NCBI GenBank assembly: GCA_947177035.1
Contig: CAMWSS010000003.1
Span: 38,143-102,142 of the forward strand
Length of the DNA stretch: 64,000 bases
DNA from: an uncultured Porphyromonadaceae bacterium
GTDB lineage: Bacteria; Bacteroidota; Bacteroidia; Bacteroidales; Muribaculaceae
Direction: 5' to 3'
In this document: positions 7,433 to 15,888 of the stretch, one piece after another
How the letters are laid out: every line of letters starts with the position of its first letter
Position numbering within the stretch: the stretch's first letter is position 1
Position numbers and translations under genes: made by a program
Notes under the pieces: model-generated
The model's input: only the letters and a program-made list of their open reading frames with translations
Databases searched by the model: none
What the model was told of the DNA's origin: nothing

Positions 7433-8845
7433 ATGGGAGGTTTCTTTGGGGTCGCCGCCAAGCATAGTTGCCGCGCCGACCTGTTTTATGGAGTTGATTA
7501 CAACTCCCATCTTGGCACCCGTCGCGCGGGTATGGCCACTTATGACTCGGCAGAGCATCGTTTCTGCCGTTCGATCCACAGCCTTGAAAGCACATATTTC
7601 CGGACAAAATTCGAGGCTGAGCTTCCGAAGTTTAAAGGCGACACCGGCATCGGCGTGATCAGCGACACCGATCCGCAGCCCATTATCATCAATTCCCATC
7701 TTGGCAAATATGCGATAGTCACCGTAGCCAAGATCAGCAACATCGACGCGCTTGAGCGCGAGCTGCTGGACGCGGGAGTCCATTTCGGAGAGCTGAGCGG
7801 CGGAGTGACCAATCAGACGGAGCTTGTGGCTCTGCTGATCAACCGCGGGCGCACGTTTACGGAAGGCATCGAGAACGTGTACAACAAGATCAAAGGGTCA
7901 TGCTCGATGCTGATCCTGACAGAACACAATTCCATCATCGCCGCGCGCGACAGACTCGGGCGCACCCCGATCGTGCTCGGACACAAGGACGGCGCCTATG
8001 CCGCCACGTCGGAAACGACGGCGTTTCCCAATCTGGAGTTCGAGCCGCTGCGCGATCTTGGCCCCGGCGAGATCGTGGAGTTCACGGCCGACGGAGTGAA
8101 CGTGTTGCGCGAGCCTGGCGAAGAGATGCAGATTTGTTCGTTTCTGTGGGTATATTACGGCTTCCCCACTTCATGCTATGAAGGGAAAAACGTGGAAGAA
8201 ATGCGTTTCGACACCGGCTTCATCATGGGCCAGAAAGACGACACTCCGGTTGACTGCGCATGCGGCATACCTGACTCCGGCGTCGGCATGGCGCTGGGCT
8301 ATGCGGCCGGCAAGGGCGTACCCTATCGCCGCTGCATATCGAAGTACACTCCCACATGGCCGCGCAGTTTCACTCCCAGCGACCAGTCCATGCGCAATCT
8401 GGTGGCCAAGATGAAACTGGTGCCCAACCGCGCCATGCTGTCGGGCAAGCGCGCGCTGTTCTGCGACGACTCGATAGTGCGCGGCACCCAGCTCAACGAC
8501 AACGTGAAAGAGCTGTTCAGATACGGCGCCAAGGAGGTGCACATGCGCATCGCCTGCCCCCCGCTCATCTATGGATGCCGCTATGTCGGCTTCACGTCTT
8601 CGAAAAGCGACATGGAGCTGCTGACCCGCCGCATCATCGGCGAGCTTGAAGGCGATCCCGACAAGAATCTGGAAGAATATGCCCGCACAGGTTCACCGCA
8701 ATATTGCGCGATGGTTGAGAAGATTCGCCAGCGCTTCAATCTGACGTCGCTGAAGTTCAATACCATTGAAACCCTGATCGAGGCCATCGGCCTGCCAAAG
8801 TGCAAAGTGTGCACACACTGCTTCGACGGAACCGGCCGCGGCTGA
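7433..8845 (+). CDS. Amidophosphoribosyltransferase (PurF) homologue lacking the N-terminal Cys nucleophile
   Basis: This 470-aa protein has the layout of PurF: an N-terminal Ntn/glutaminase-like domain (about 1-230) with GTRRAGMATYD and SCSMLILTEHNSIIAARDRLGRTPIVLG, then a type I PRT domain with the PRPP loop ALFCDDSIVRGTQ. Canonical PurF begins MCGI, the Cys being the glutaminase nucleophile after Met removal. Here the start is MGGFFGVAAKHSC, with Gly in that place. A C-terminal CKVCTHC cluster and further Cys residues (CACG, YGCRY) could bind an iron-sulfur cluster as in B. subtilis PurF. It may use free ammonia or do something other than committed purine synthesis. A canonical purF would be expected elsewhere in the genome. 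Confidence 0.85.
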   Translation: MGGFFGVAAKHSCRADLFYGVDYNSHLGTRRAGMATYDSAEHRFCRSIHSLESTYFRTKFEAELPKFKGDTGIGVISDTDPQPIIINSHLGKYAIVTVAKISNIDALERELLDAGVHFGELSGGVTNQTELVALLINRGRTFTEGIENVYNKIKGSCSMLILTEHNSIIAARDRLGRTPIVLGHKDGAYAATSETTAFPNLEFEPLRDLGPGEIVEFTADGVNVLREPGEEMQICSFLWVYYGFPTSCYEGKNVEEMRFDTGFIMGQKDDTPVDCACGIPDSGVGMALGYAAGKGVPYRRCISKYTPTWPRSFTPSDQSMRNLVAKMKLVPNRAMLSGKRALFCDDSIVRGTQLNDNVKELFRYGAKEVHMRIACPPLIYGCRYVGFTSSKSDMELLTRRIIGELEGDPDKNLEEYARTGSPQYCAMVEKIRQRFNLTSLKFNTIETLIEAIGLPKCKVCTHCFDGTGRG

Positions 8846-8894
8846 TTTAACCATTATTAACACAGTTAAAGACTCTTATCCAGCAGAAAAAGAG

Positions 8895-8902
8895 TAACTT
8901 TG
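8895..8902 (+). promoter_or_regulatory. -7 box for rplU-rpmA
   Basis: TAacTTTG lies about 98 nt before the rplU start, in the 155-nt gap after the purF-like gene. Confidence 0.6.
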
Positions 8903-9000
8903 CACCCGCAAAATCATATTTATTTCGCCCGGGCCGACCAAGCAGGCGGCATAGCGCAGCCTCGCCCGACGAAGCTAACCATCTACACCTAACCAAACTA

Positions 9001-9321
9001 ATGTACGTTATCGTAGAAATCCAGGGCCAGCAGTTCAAAGCTGAAAAGGACAAGTTCCTTTATGTCCACTATCTCGGCGACAACGCCGCAGAAGGCTCCA
9101 CAGTGGAGTTTGACCGCGTGCTTCTCGTTGACGCCGACGGTGCCGTGAAAGTCGGCGCTCCCACCGTTGAAGGCGCAAAAGTCGTTTGCGAAGTAAAGCG
9201 TCAGCTTGTCAAGGGCGACAAAGTCATCGTCTTCAAGAAAAAACGCCGCAAAGGCTATCGCCGCAAAAACGGCCATCGCCAGTGCTTCACTCAGGTAGTG
9301 ATCAAAGACATTGTTGCATAA
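9001..9321 (+). CDS. rplU: 50S ribosomal protein L21
   Basis: This 106-aa protein starts [19 protein letters not shown] and carries [20 protein letters not shown] and [15 protein letters not shown], the L21 signature. It is a 23S rRNA-binding large-subunit protein. It is paired with rpmA 25 nt downstream, the usual bacterial order. The long leader from the -7 box at 8895 could hold autoregulatory RNA structure, but none was resolved by eye. Confidence 0.97.
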   Translation: MYVIVEIQGQQFKAEKDKFLYVHYLGDNAAEGSTVEFDRVLLVDADGAVKVGAPTVEGAKVVCEVKRQLVKGDKVIVFKKKRRKGYRRKNGHRQCFTQVVIKDIVA

Positions 9322-9346
9322 CTCTTAAACCCCAAGTTAGTAAGAA

Positions 9347-9610
9347 ATGGCACATAAGAAAGGTGTCGGCAGTTCAAAGAACGGCCGCGAATCAGAAAGC
9401 AAACGACTCGGAGTTAAGATTTTTGGCGGCCAGTTCTGCAAGGCCGGCAACATCCTGAAGCGTCAGCGTGGCACCGTTCACCATCCCGGTCTGAACGTTG
9501 GCATCGGCAAGGACCACACCCTCTATGCTCTTGTAGACGGCACCGTCCTGTTCACCGAAGGCCGCAACGGACGTCGCTTCATCAACGTGACTCCCGTGGC
9601 TGAGGCATAA
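9347..9610 (+). CDS. rpmA: 50S ribosomal protein L27
   Basis: This 87-aa protein starts [24 protein letters not shown], the L27 N-terminus that reaches the peptidyl-transferase centre, followed by [15 protein letters not shown]. It is co-transcribed with rplU. A GC-rich perfect inverted repeat 36 nt past the stop probably ends the operon. No cleavable N-terminal extension of the Firmicutes type is present. Confidence 0.97.
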   Translation: MAHKKGVGSSKNGRESESKRLGVKIFGGQFCKAGNILKRQRGTVHHPGLNVGIGKDHTLYALVDGTVLFTEGRNGRRFINVTPVAEA

Positions 9611-9645
9611 GCTTCGCCACCGCAACACAAAACCTATTACACGCC

Positions 9646-9675
9646 GCAGGGCGCGACCGATCGGTCGCGCCCTGC
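9646..9675 (+). terminator. GC-rich perfect hairpin after rpmA
   Basis: GCAGGGCGCGACC-GATC-GGTCGCGCCCTGC is a perfect 13-bp stem with a 4-nt loop. No U-tract follows. It sits between convergent transcription units, so it may serve both. A second small GC hairpin (ccgccc/gggcgg) lies about 20 nt further on. Nothing else was seen between 9676 and 9792. Confidence 0.6.
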
Positions 9676-9792
9676 CTGCGTTTGCTGCGGCGTCCGCCCG
9701 GCGGGCGGCTCTCTTTATCGTGTCGGTTGCTCACGGTGATATTTCAGCATCTCCACGAAAAGATAATGCCGCGACACATAAATCCGGATTCT

Positions 9793-10031
9793 TCAATAAC
9801 TGACTTTGCTTACCGAGATTCTACCGTCGGGACTCATGATCCGGCGTATATAAAAACCAGAGGGAATAACATCGGGCGAAAACTCAGAAATATCGCCTTT
9901 GAAAACTGTGATTCCCTGAAGTGTCAGCAATTCGACACTCTGCGCGGCTTGCATCCGTCGGCATCCACTGTCGCATATGACGTGCTCAGCCCCAAAACGG
10001 CCACGCCCAGAAGCATGATGAAACGGCACAT
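9793..10031 (-). pseudogene. Frameshifted remnant: signal peptide plus T9SS-type C-terminal sorting-like domain
   Basis: Three nucleotides past the carbonic anhydrase stop, an ATG at 10031 opens MCRFIMLLGVAVLGLSTSYA, a good Sec signal peptide, but this frame stops after 35 codons. In another frame the same strand then reads SVELLTLQGITVFKGDISEF followed by VIPSGFYIRRIMSPDGRI, which closely resembles a type IX secretion 'type A' C-terminal sorting domain, and stops at 9793. The two parts are out of frame by one base. The locus is best read as a short secreted-protein gene broken by an indel, or as the ends of a larger gene whose middle was deleted. The ORF-track line 9793-10287 is correct only in its C-terminal third. 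Confidence 0.55.
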
Positions 10032-10034
10032 GGT

Positions 10035-10574
10035 TCAGATTTTCGAGAGAGCGCCGGTGACGGAGTCCATGATGTAGCCGGCGACGCGCACGTCTTTGGC
10101 CATCAGTGGGTGATTGCGTATCAGATCGACGGTTTCGGCCACGGCATCGGCCGTGTCGGTGAATCCGTGCAGCCAACCGTTGAGGTCTATGCCGCAGTGG
10201 CGCATCAGCGATATGTGCTCTTCGTCGACTCCACGCCCGCGCATCAGCTGGAGCATCTCTTCGGCATCCATGTCCTGCACGCCGCATCCGGTGTGGCCAA
10301 TGACCATGATCTCGTCGACTCCGAGTTCATAGACGGCCACAAGGAGCGATCGCATTGTGCTGTCGAAGGGGTTGGTGATGGTTCCGCCGGCGTTTTTTAT
10401 CATTTTGACATCGCCGTTTCTGAGACCGAGGGCCGCTGGAAGCAGTTCGACAAGGCGAGTGTCCATGCAGGTCACGATAGCGATGCGTTTGTCGGGATAT
10501 TTTGAAGTGGCGAAGCGTTCGTAGCCTTTGGAGGCCACGAATTCGCGGTTGTATTGAAGCAGTTCGTCAATCAT
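10035..10574 (-). CDS. Beta-class carbonic anhydrase
   Basis: This 179-aa protein has the beta-carbonic-anhydrase zinc ligands and dyad: Cys-Met-Asp-x-Arg in IVTCMDTRL and His-x2-Cys in VIGHTGCGV, with KNAGGTITN between them. It interconverts CO2 and bicarbonate in the cytoplasm. Its ATG overlaps the TGA of the large sialic-acid esterase/kelch gene by 4 nt, so it is translationally coupled to the nan operon, which is an unexpected partner. Length is at the short end for the family, as in other bacterial and archaeal single-domain forms. Confidence 0.93.
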   Translation of the reverse strand: MIDELLQYNREFVASKGYERFATSKYPDKRIAIVTCMDTRLVELLPAALGLRNGDVKMIKNAGGTITNPFDSTMRSLLVAVYELGVDEIMVIGHTGCGVQDMDAEEMLQLMRGRGVDEEHISLMRHCGIDLNGWLHGFTDTADAVAETVDLIRNHPLMAKDVRVAGYIMDSVTGALSKI

Positions 10575-13500
10575 TTCGGTTTAACAGGTGTGAATCGCGG
10601 GGTGCGTATACGAGGTTTCAGTTCTCCGCCCATGAGCAGCATGGTGCGTCCGCCGTCAATGACGGCAGTGGCGGCGCCGGCGCGCGCATAGTCCGGCTCC
10701 CGGTTTCCGATGACCCAGCGGTCGGTCTGGGGGTCAAACACGCAGACCCGTCCGTTGAAGCGATACCATTCCTTGGGATGCGAGAGATAATCGTCGGGCT
10801 GGCTGCGGAGCGCGTTGAGGAAGACTTCGCGGTTGACTCCTCCAGTGCACACGATCTTGCCGCCGATGCATTCAGCCACACCGCCTCCAAGGCTGATCTT
10901 GGTGCGTCCGACGGTGGGAGCCGGCAGCATTGACCAAGAGTCGGAAGCGGGATCATAGCGGATTCCGTCGCATTGCAGCGTCGGCGAGTCATAGCCCTCA
11001 TGGCGGGGCGCGAATCCGCCCCAGAGGTAGAGCCGTCCGTCAGGAGCGGCGGCCATTACCGGCTGCACGCGCGGGTTGCCGGGCATGTCGGCCAGGCGGG
11101 TCCATCCGGCAGGGATGTCGGCCAGATCGAGCGACAGGAGTCCCCGCCAGGGTTTTCCGTCGGCGTTTCCTCCGGCCACAAATATTTTGGTGCCCACTGC
11201 GGCAGCATATGCGTTGTCAACGGCCACCGGCAGGTCGGGGAGCGGCTCAAGCACGGCCATTGAGTCGGCATCGAGAGTGAGCAGCCAGGCCGAGCGCAAG
11301 CCCTCGCCACCGATCATGGCCAGGCCAAGCGGCGTTGCAGCCGATGCGCCATAGGCCGTCGGTTGCGGCAATTCGCCGATCCGCTTTCCGTCGGTGGCCC
11401 GATAGATGCCTTTGTAGTAGACTTTTTCAATTCCTGGCGCCAGCGGGTCGTCATAGGGGAAATTGCATCCGCCGGCAATGACCGGCACGTCGCCGACCGA
11501 TCCACCGAAAGCGGCAGACACGCCATGCTCCAGACCACGTTCTGTCACGTTGGCCTCTACACGGAAAGTCGATGCGGGAAGCGAATCCGAATTCACAAGA
11601 TTGGCTTTTGTAAATGGCTGCCAGCCATAGCGGGCAAAACGGGGATTTTTCATATCAGGATTTGTAAGTAAAATGGTGTCGGATTTTATAGTTGCGCTGG
11701 CCGGAAGATAGAATCCTTCGGTTTCGGCGATTTCAAATGTGAGCGGCGATGATCCGTCGGAGGTGGTCATTCCTCCGGCATCGGCCATGATGAGTCTGAT
11801 CTCTCCGGGAAGCGCCTCGGCCTTGACGGGGTTCGGGCCGCGCGCCGCGACGTGGTCCATGCCATAGACGTCGTGGAGGGCCAGCCGGGCCAGCCGGCGG
11901 CCGACGGGCGCCTTGCGCTTCGGGTGCACGTCGTGCGGGTCACCGACGTCGTGCGTCACTGCCATGCCGACTCCCGGAATGTTTTCGGCCAGTCGACGCT
12001 GGCTGTCGCGGAAGGCGGGCCATGACGGGCGGCCGAGGCTGCTGAGCTGGGTGGTGAGAAACGGCAGGTCGGGGCGGCCGAATTCCTTGCGCCATGAGCT
12101 GACCAGAAGCGGGAAGAGGGTTTCGTGCACTTCGGCGTTGTGGGCGTTGCTTTCGCCCTGATACCATATCACGCCCGAGACCGGATAGGCACCCAGCGGT
12201 CTGATGCCGGCATGAAACAGGTATGACGGTTCATAGGGGTGACGGTGGCCGCTCTGGCGTCCGCCGATATTCTCGGCGGCACGTTCCTGCACCCAGGGCT
12301 GGACATAGTGGTTGCCGAGCCAGTCGAGCAGGATTTCGGGCAGACCGTGGCGCAGAGTCTCGATGTCGATGAAGCTTTCGGTTCCGGCTCCGCCGACCGG
12401 ATTGGAGATGATGCCCACGGGCACCTGGAGCGAGTCGGCGAGCATGGCTCCGAAGTGCCAGGCCACGGCCGAGAACCGACCGTCGGGCGCCGCCCACTTT
12501 GCCGGCAGATAATAATCGAGGGTGTCGACCGCAGCCAGCACGCTGTCGGGCCACTGGCCCGCGGCGGGACGCACACGGTCGCTCATCCGAAACACCCGCA
12601 GCAGCGGGTTTCCTGCCGGGTCGGCCGGAGCATCGTCGCTCCAGTCCAGCTGGAACTCCATGTTGCTCTGGCCCGACGCGATCCAGACCTCGCCGGCCAT
12701 CACGTCGGCAAACCGCAGCGTGGTGTGTCCGTCGGTCACCGTCATTTCATATGGTCCGCCGGCTTTCAGCGGCGGCAGAGTCACCTGCCAGCGTCCGAGA
12801 TTGTCGGCCCTTGCGGAGCTTGTGGCCCCGGCCAGAGTCACGGTCACTTCGGCGCCTGAATCGGCCCGTCCGCCCAGTTTCAGGAAGCGGTCACGCGGCA
12901 GCACCATCGAGTCGCCATAGACAGGCGGAAGCGCCAGTCCGCCCCAGCGACCGGTAATTGCTCCGCGCACATAGTCGGCCATGAGCACGGTTCCTTCGGG
13001 CACGGGATGCAGATTGTCGGGCAGCAGTTCCGGACGTCCGTCGAGCGGCTCGGCAAAGTCGATCAGCTCGACGCCTGTGTGTCGGGCCACTCCGGCGATC
13101 CGCTCCCGGATCAGGTCGCGCCACTGGCGCGTGCCCGACTTGAAGCGGCGGTGTGCGGTTCCGATCGGAGCCATGTTGGCCACGATGATCCTCACGTTCG
13201 GATTTATGGTCCGCAGAGTGTCGATCAGCCAGCAATAGTCGGTCGAGAAGGAGTCAGACCAGTGTGGCCAGTCGCGCGGATCGGTGTCGTTCGTGCCGAG
13301 ATGGATCACGGCGATGTCGGGGGCGAATTCAAAAGCCCTTGCCGCCTCGGCGGTTTTGTGCCACGGGTTGTGGCCGTTGCGCAGCAGGGTGGCGCCGTTG
13401 CGTCCGAAGTTGCCGACTTCGAAATCAGAGCCGAGCATCTGTTGCAGACGCGCCGGATATGACTGAGTGTCGCGGTCGGGCAATCTGTCGCCATAGGTTA

Positions 13501-13615
13501 TGCTGTTGCCGATGCACGCCACCTTAACCCGGTCTGTCGTGGCGGCGCATACCGCCGGCGCAGCGGCCAGTGCCGCCGCAGCCCAGAGAATCGTCTTGCG
13601 GATACGTCGTCCCAT
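10571..13615 (-). CDS. nanS: Trimodular sialic-acid enzyme: SGNH esterase + sialate O-acetylesterase + kelch mutarotase
   Basis: This 1014-aa protein has a Sec signal peptide (cleavage near AVCAATT). Domain 1 (about 30-220) is an SGNH/GDSL hydrolase with GNSITYG (Ser38), HLGTNDT and DNLHP. A beta linker (about 225-305) follows. Domain 2 (about 306-690) is a sialate O-acetylesterase with GQSNMEF (Ser317), WYQGESN and HDVGDPHDVHP. Domain 3 (about 695-1014) has kelch repeats (VPVIAGGCNFP, KIFVAGGNADG, RLYLWGGFAP, MLLMGGE) like the NanM/YjhT N-acetylneuraminate mutarotase. It should act in the periplasm on O-acetylated sialic acids and on anomer exchange. It lies 6 nt after the epimerase gene. 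NanS of Tannerella has the two esterase-type domains; the kelch fusion is the notable addition. Confidence 0.88.
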   Translation of the reverse strand: MGRRIRKTILWAAAALAAAPAVCAATTDRVKVACIGNSITYGDRLPDRDTQSYPARLQQMLGSDFEVGNFGRNGATLLRNGHNPWHKTAEAARAFEFAPDIAVIHLGTNDTDPRDWPHWSDSFSTDYCWLIDTLRTINPNVRIIVANMAPIGTAHRRFKSGTRQWRDLIRERIAGVARHTGVELIDFAEPLDGRPELLPDNLHPVPEGTVLMADYVRGAITGRWGGLALPPVYGDSMVLPRDRFLKLGGRADSGAEVTVTLAGATSSARADNLGRWQVTLPPLKAGGPYEMTVTDGHTTLRFADVMAGEVWIASGQSNMEFQLDWSDDAPADPAGNPLLRVFRMSDRVRPAAGQWPDSVLAAVDTLDYYLPAKWAAPDGRFSAVAWHFGAMLADSLQVPVGIISNPVGGAGTESFIDIETLRHGLPEILLDWLGNHYVQPWVQERAAENIGGRQSGHRHPYEPSYLFHAGIRPLGAYPVSGVIWYQGESNAHNAEVHETLFPLLVSSWRKEFGRPDLPFLTTQLSSLGRPSWPAFRDSQRRLAENIPGVGMAVTHDVGDPHDVHPKRKAPVGRRLARLALHDVYGMDHVAARGPNPVKAEALPGEIRLIMADAGGMTTSDGSSPLTFEIAETEGFYLPASATIKSDTILLTNPDMKNPRFARYGWQPFTKANLVNSDSLPASTFRVEANVTERGLEHGVSAAFGGSVGDVPVIAGGCNFPYDDPLAPGIEKVYYKGIYRATDGKRIGELPQPTAYGASAATPLGLAMIGGEGLRSAWLLTLDADSMAVLEPLPDLPVAVDNAYAAAVGTKIFVAGGNADGKPWRGLLSLDLADIPAGWTRLADMPGNPRVQPVMAAAPDGRLYLWGGFAPRHEGYDSPTLQCDGIRYDPASDSWSMLPAPTVGRTKISLGGGVAECIGGKIVCTGGVNREVFLNALRSQPDDYLSHPKEWYRFNGRVCVFDPQTDRWVIGNREPDYARAGAATAVIDGGRTMLLMGGELKPRIRTPRFTPVKPK

Positions 13616-13621
13616 ACAGCG

Positions 13622-14809
13622 TCAGTGTTTGTCGGCCTGAAGAATGTCGTCAATGATTTCGCAGCTGCGAATCATCATGCGCGGAATGTGGAACGGGCCT
13701 TTGAAGATGTTGCCTTTGGCGCTCTGGGCCACAGATCCGTCGCGGTGCAGATAGCCGAACCATTCACCCGAACGGTGGTCGGGGAAGTGGGCATAGGCCC
13801 AGTCGCAGGCCATCTGGTGGCGTCGCAGCCACTTTTCGTCGCCGGTGGCGCGGTAGGCGGCCAGGGTCGCGATCACGGCCTCGGTCTGTGGCCACCAGAA
13901 CTTCATGTCCTGCGAGTAGTCCTGATTCGGGAAGCCTTTGCAGTCGCGGAAGTTGATGATGCCGCCATATTGCTCGTCCCAGCCCCATTTCCAGCTCCAT
14001 TCGAGAATGGTGAGCGCCATGTCGGCGAGCGAGTCGTCATGCCGGTGGCGGGCTTCGTCGAGCAGGAACCATGCGGTTTCGATGCAGTGGCCGGGATTGA
14101 TGGTGCGGCCGGCAAGGGTGTCGATCAGCGATCCGTCGGGAGCCACGGTCTCGAGCAGCGCTTCATATTCGGGGTGCATGAACAGGCGGAGAGTCTCCAC
14201 GTTGCGGGTGATGACGGCGTCGAGCAACGGATCCTGGATCACACGCCGCAGGGTGGCGGCCGTGTTGATCATTATCATCGTGATCGAATGGCCGATGCCG
14301 GGCTGCGCGGGCAGATATTTCGGTTCGAGCACCCCGGGAGTCTCCAGCCAGCGGTTCACCTCCTTGAACAGGGCCAGAGCCTCGTCGGCATAGCTTTGCC
14401 GGCCTGTGGCCCTGGCATATTCGGCCTTGGCGATGATGGCGAAGCATTCCGAGAAGACGTATCGGCGGCGACGCAGCGGAGTGCCGTCGGCGGCCACTTC
14501 AAAATACATCCGTCCGTCGGCTGGGTCATAGCAGTGGCTGTCGCTGAATTCAATGCAGCTGCGGGCAAATTCCAGATATTCGGGGCGCGGATCGATGCGG
14601 TTGTAGGCAGCGGCAAAGGTCCATGCGCAACGGCCCTGGAACCACACCGACTTGGTGGGGTCCATCAGCACTCCGTCGCGGTCCAGGCAGGTATACACAC
14701 CGCCGTTGACACGGTCAAAACCGTGGCGCAGCCAGAACGGGAGGATATTGGCCGTCAGGTCGTCGCGATAGCGGTCGGCCCATCCTTTGAGATAATTCGT
14801 CCAGTCCAT
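13622..14809 (-). CDS. nanE: AGE-family N-acylglucosamine 2-epimerase (NanE, renin-binding-protein type)
   Basis: The real start is the ATG at 14809 (MDWTNYLKGWADRYRDDL), giving 395 aa; the track ORF extends into nanA. The (alpha/alpha)6-barrel signatures WFQGRCAWTFAAAYN, NPGHCIETAWFLLDEAR and KFWWPQTEAV match the AGE/renin-binding-protein family, with the conserved His/Glu/Arg residues present. In Bacteroides fragilis an enzyme of this type converts ManNAc to GlcNAc for sialic-acid use. The start lies 2 nt after the nanA stop, so the two are tightly coupled. It is cytoplasmic, with no signal peptide. Confidence 0.9.
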   Translation of the reverse strand: MDWTNYLKGWADRYRDDLTANILPFWLRHGFDRVNGGVYTCLDRDGVLMDPTKSVWFQGRCAWTFAAAYNRIDPRPEYLEFARSCIEFSDSHCYDPADGRMYFEVAADGTPLRRRRYVFSECFAIIAKAEYARATGRQSYADEALALFKEVNRWLETPGVLEPKYLPAQPGIGHSITMIMINTAATLRRVIQDPLLDAVITRNVETLRLFMHPEYEALLETVAPDGSLIDTLAGRTINPGHCIETAWFLLDEARHRHDDSLADMALTILEWSWKWGWDEQYGGIINFRDCKGFPNQDYSQDMKFWWPQTEAVIATLAAYRATGDEKWLRRHQMACDWAYAHFPDHRSGEWFGYLHRDGSVAQSAKGNIFKGPFHIPRMMIRSCEIIDDILQADKH

Positions 14810-14811
14810 CG

Positions 14812-15735
14812 TCAGAGTCTGTTGCAGCGGTCGAAAAATCCGATTGCCTCGAGTTCGGCCTTCATGGCGGCCTCTTCGGCGTCGGTCACATTCTGGAAGG
14901 GGGTGCGGTTTGGTCCGAGGTCGAGTCCGATCAGCTTCATTATGCGCTTTCCGCCGACGATGTTGCCCCTGTAGCGGCAGATCACGTTGATCACCTCCTG
15001 CGAGAAGTTCTGGTGATCGCGCGCCGCTTCGAGGTCGCCGCGGTTCCAGGCGTCGATAATTGCGGTCAGCTCGCGGCCGTTGTAGTTTGTGGTTCCGCCG
15101 ATTCCTCCGCGCGCGCCGCCCATGGCCAGACAGGGCAGTATGGTTTCGTCCTGGCCGTGGAGCATGTCGAACTTGCCGCCGGCATAGAGGCGGCACTGGT
15201 TGTATTCATAAAGGCTTTCAAACGTGTATTTGATTCCGGCGAAGTTGGGCACCCGGCCGTCTACAGCCTCAAGCAGTTTCACCATCGGGAGATAAGCGCC
15301 GTTGAAAGCGGGAATGTGGTAGAAATAGAAAGGCAGTCCGGGAGCGGCCGAAGCGATCTCTTCGATATATTTGACCAGCTCTTCCACGCGGCCGATTTTC
15401 GGAAACGGCGGAGCCATGGCGCCGATGCCCCATGCGCCGATGGCAGCGGCATGTGCGGCGAGTTCGCGGGCGCTCCTGACGCAGCAGGCGCCGACGTGGA
15501 CAATCACCTTGAAGCCTTCGGGAGCGGCTTTGACCCAGGCTTCGGCCAGGCGCTTGCGTTCGTCGTCGGTGAGCATGTAGCCTTCGCCCGACGATCCGTT
15601 GATGAAGACGCCTTTCAGGCCATTCTTCTGAAGCATCGCGGCATAAGCAGGTATCGGTTCAAGATTTACTTCGCCATCAGGCAGAAACGGGGTGAACGGG
15701 GCGTCTATGAGTCCCTGGATTTTCTCAAAAGTCAT
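14812..15735 (-). CDS. nanA: N-acetylneuraminate lyase
   Basis: This 307-aa protein is a DapA/NanA-superfamily TIM barrel. It has the substrate-binding GSSGEGYMLTDDER, the catalytic Tyr in FYFYHIPAFNG and the Schiff-base Lys in FAGIKYTFES, a pattern specific to sialic acid lyases rather than dihydrodipicolinate synthase. It splits Neu5Ac to ManNAc and pyruvate in the cytoplasm. It is the first gene of the operon nanA-nanE-nanS fusion-carbonic anhydrase. A TAcaTTTG -7 box lies 31 nt upstream. No sialidase or sialic acid porter gene is adjacent. Confidence 0.94.
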   Translation of the reverse strand: MTFEKIQGLIDAPFTPFLPDGEVNLEPIPAYAAMLQKNGLKGVFINGSSGEGYMLTDDERKRLAEAWVKAAPEGFKVIVHVGACCVRSARELAAHAAAIGAWGIGAMAPPFPKIGRVEELVKYIEEIASAAPGLPFYFYHIPAFNGAYLPMVKLLEAVDGRVPNFAGIKYTFESLYEYNQCRLYAGGKFDMLHGQDETILPCLAMGGARGGIGGTTNYNGRELTAIIDAWNRGDLEAARDHQNFSQEVINVICRYRGNIVGGKRIMKLIGLDLGPNRTPFQNVTDAEEAAMKAELEAIGFFDRCNRL

Positions 15736-15766
15736 AGTGATTTTTCTGTTTTATGTTTTGATACCG

Positions 15767-15774
15767 CAAATGTA
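15767..15774 (-). promoter_or_regulatory. -7 box of the sialic-acid operon
   Basis: TAcaTTTG on the minus strand, 31 nt before the nanA ATG. No convincing -33 TTTG was found. Confidence 0.55.
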
Positions 15775-15820
15775 GTGAAAAAAACTCGTTTGTTTCATGT
15801 CCGGCCGCGATAAATTTGCA

Positions 15821-15856
15821 AAGGCCGGAGACCGCGCAGCGCGCAATCCCGGCCTT
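15821..15856 (-). terminator. Terminator after the BACON-like lipoprotein gene
   Basis: GGCCGG...CCGGCC forms a stem that extends through an inner GCGC/GCGC pairing, with aa/tt closing pairs, 32 nt past the stop at 15889. The minus strand continues TTTGC, so the U-tract is short. Confidence 0.6.
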
Positions 15857-15888
15857 AGAGCCTAAATATTGTTACCGGCAGGACGGTG

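Noticed and set aside
10035-10287. N-terminal part of the minus-strand ORF 9793-10287
   Set aside because: It overlaps the carbonic anhydrase in another frame with Arg/His-rich low-information sequence. Only its C-terminal third has family character.
14810-15196. 5' extension of the epimerase ORF (524 aa)
   Set aside because: The extension is out-of-frame nanA sequence. The epimerase family starts at the ATG at 14809, 2 nt after the nanA stop.
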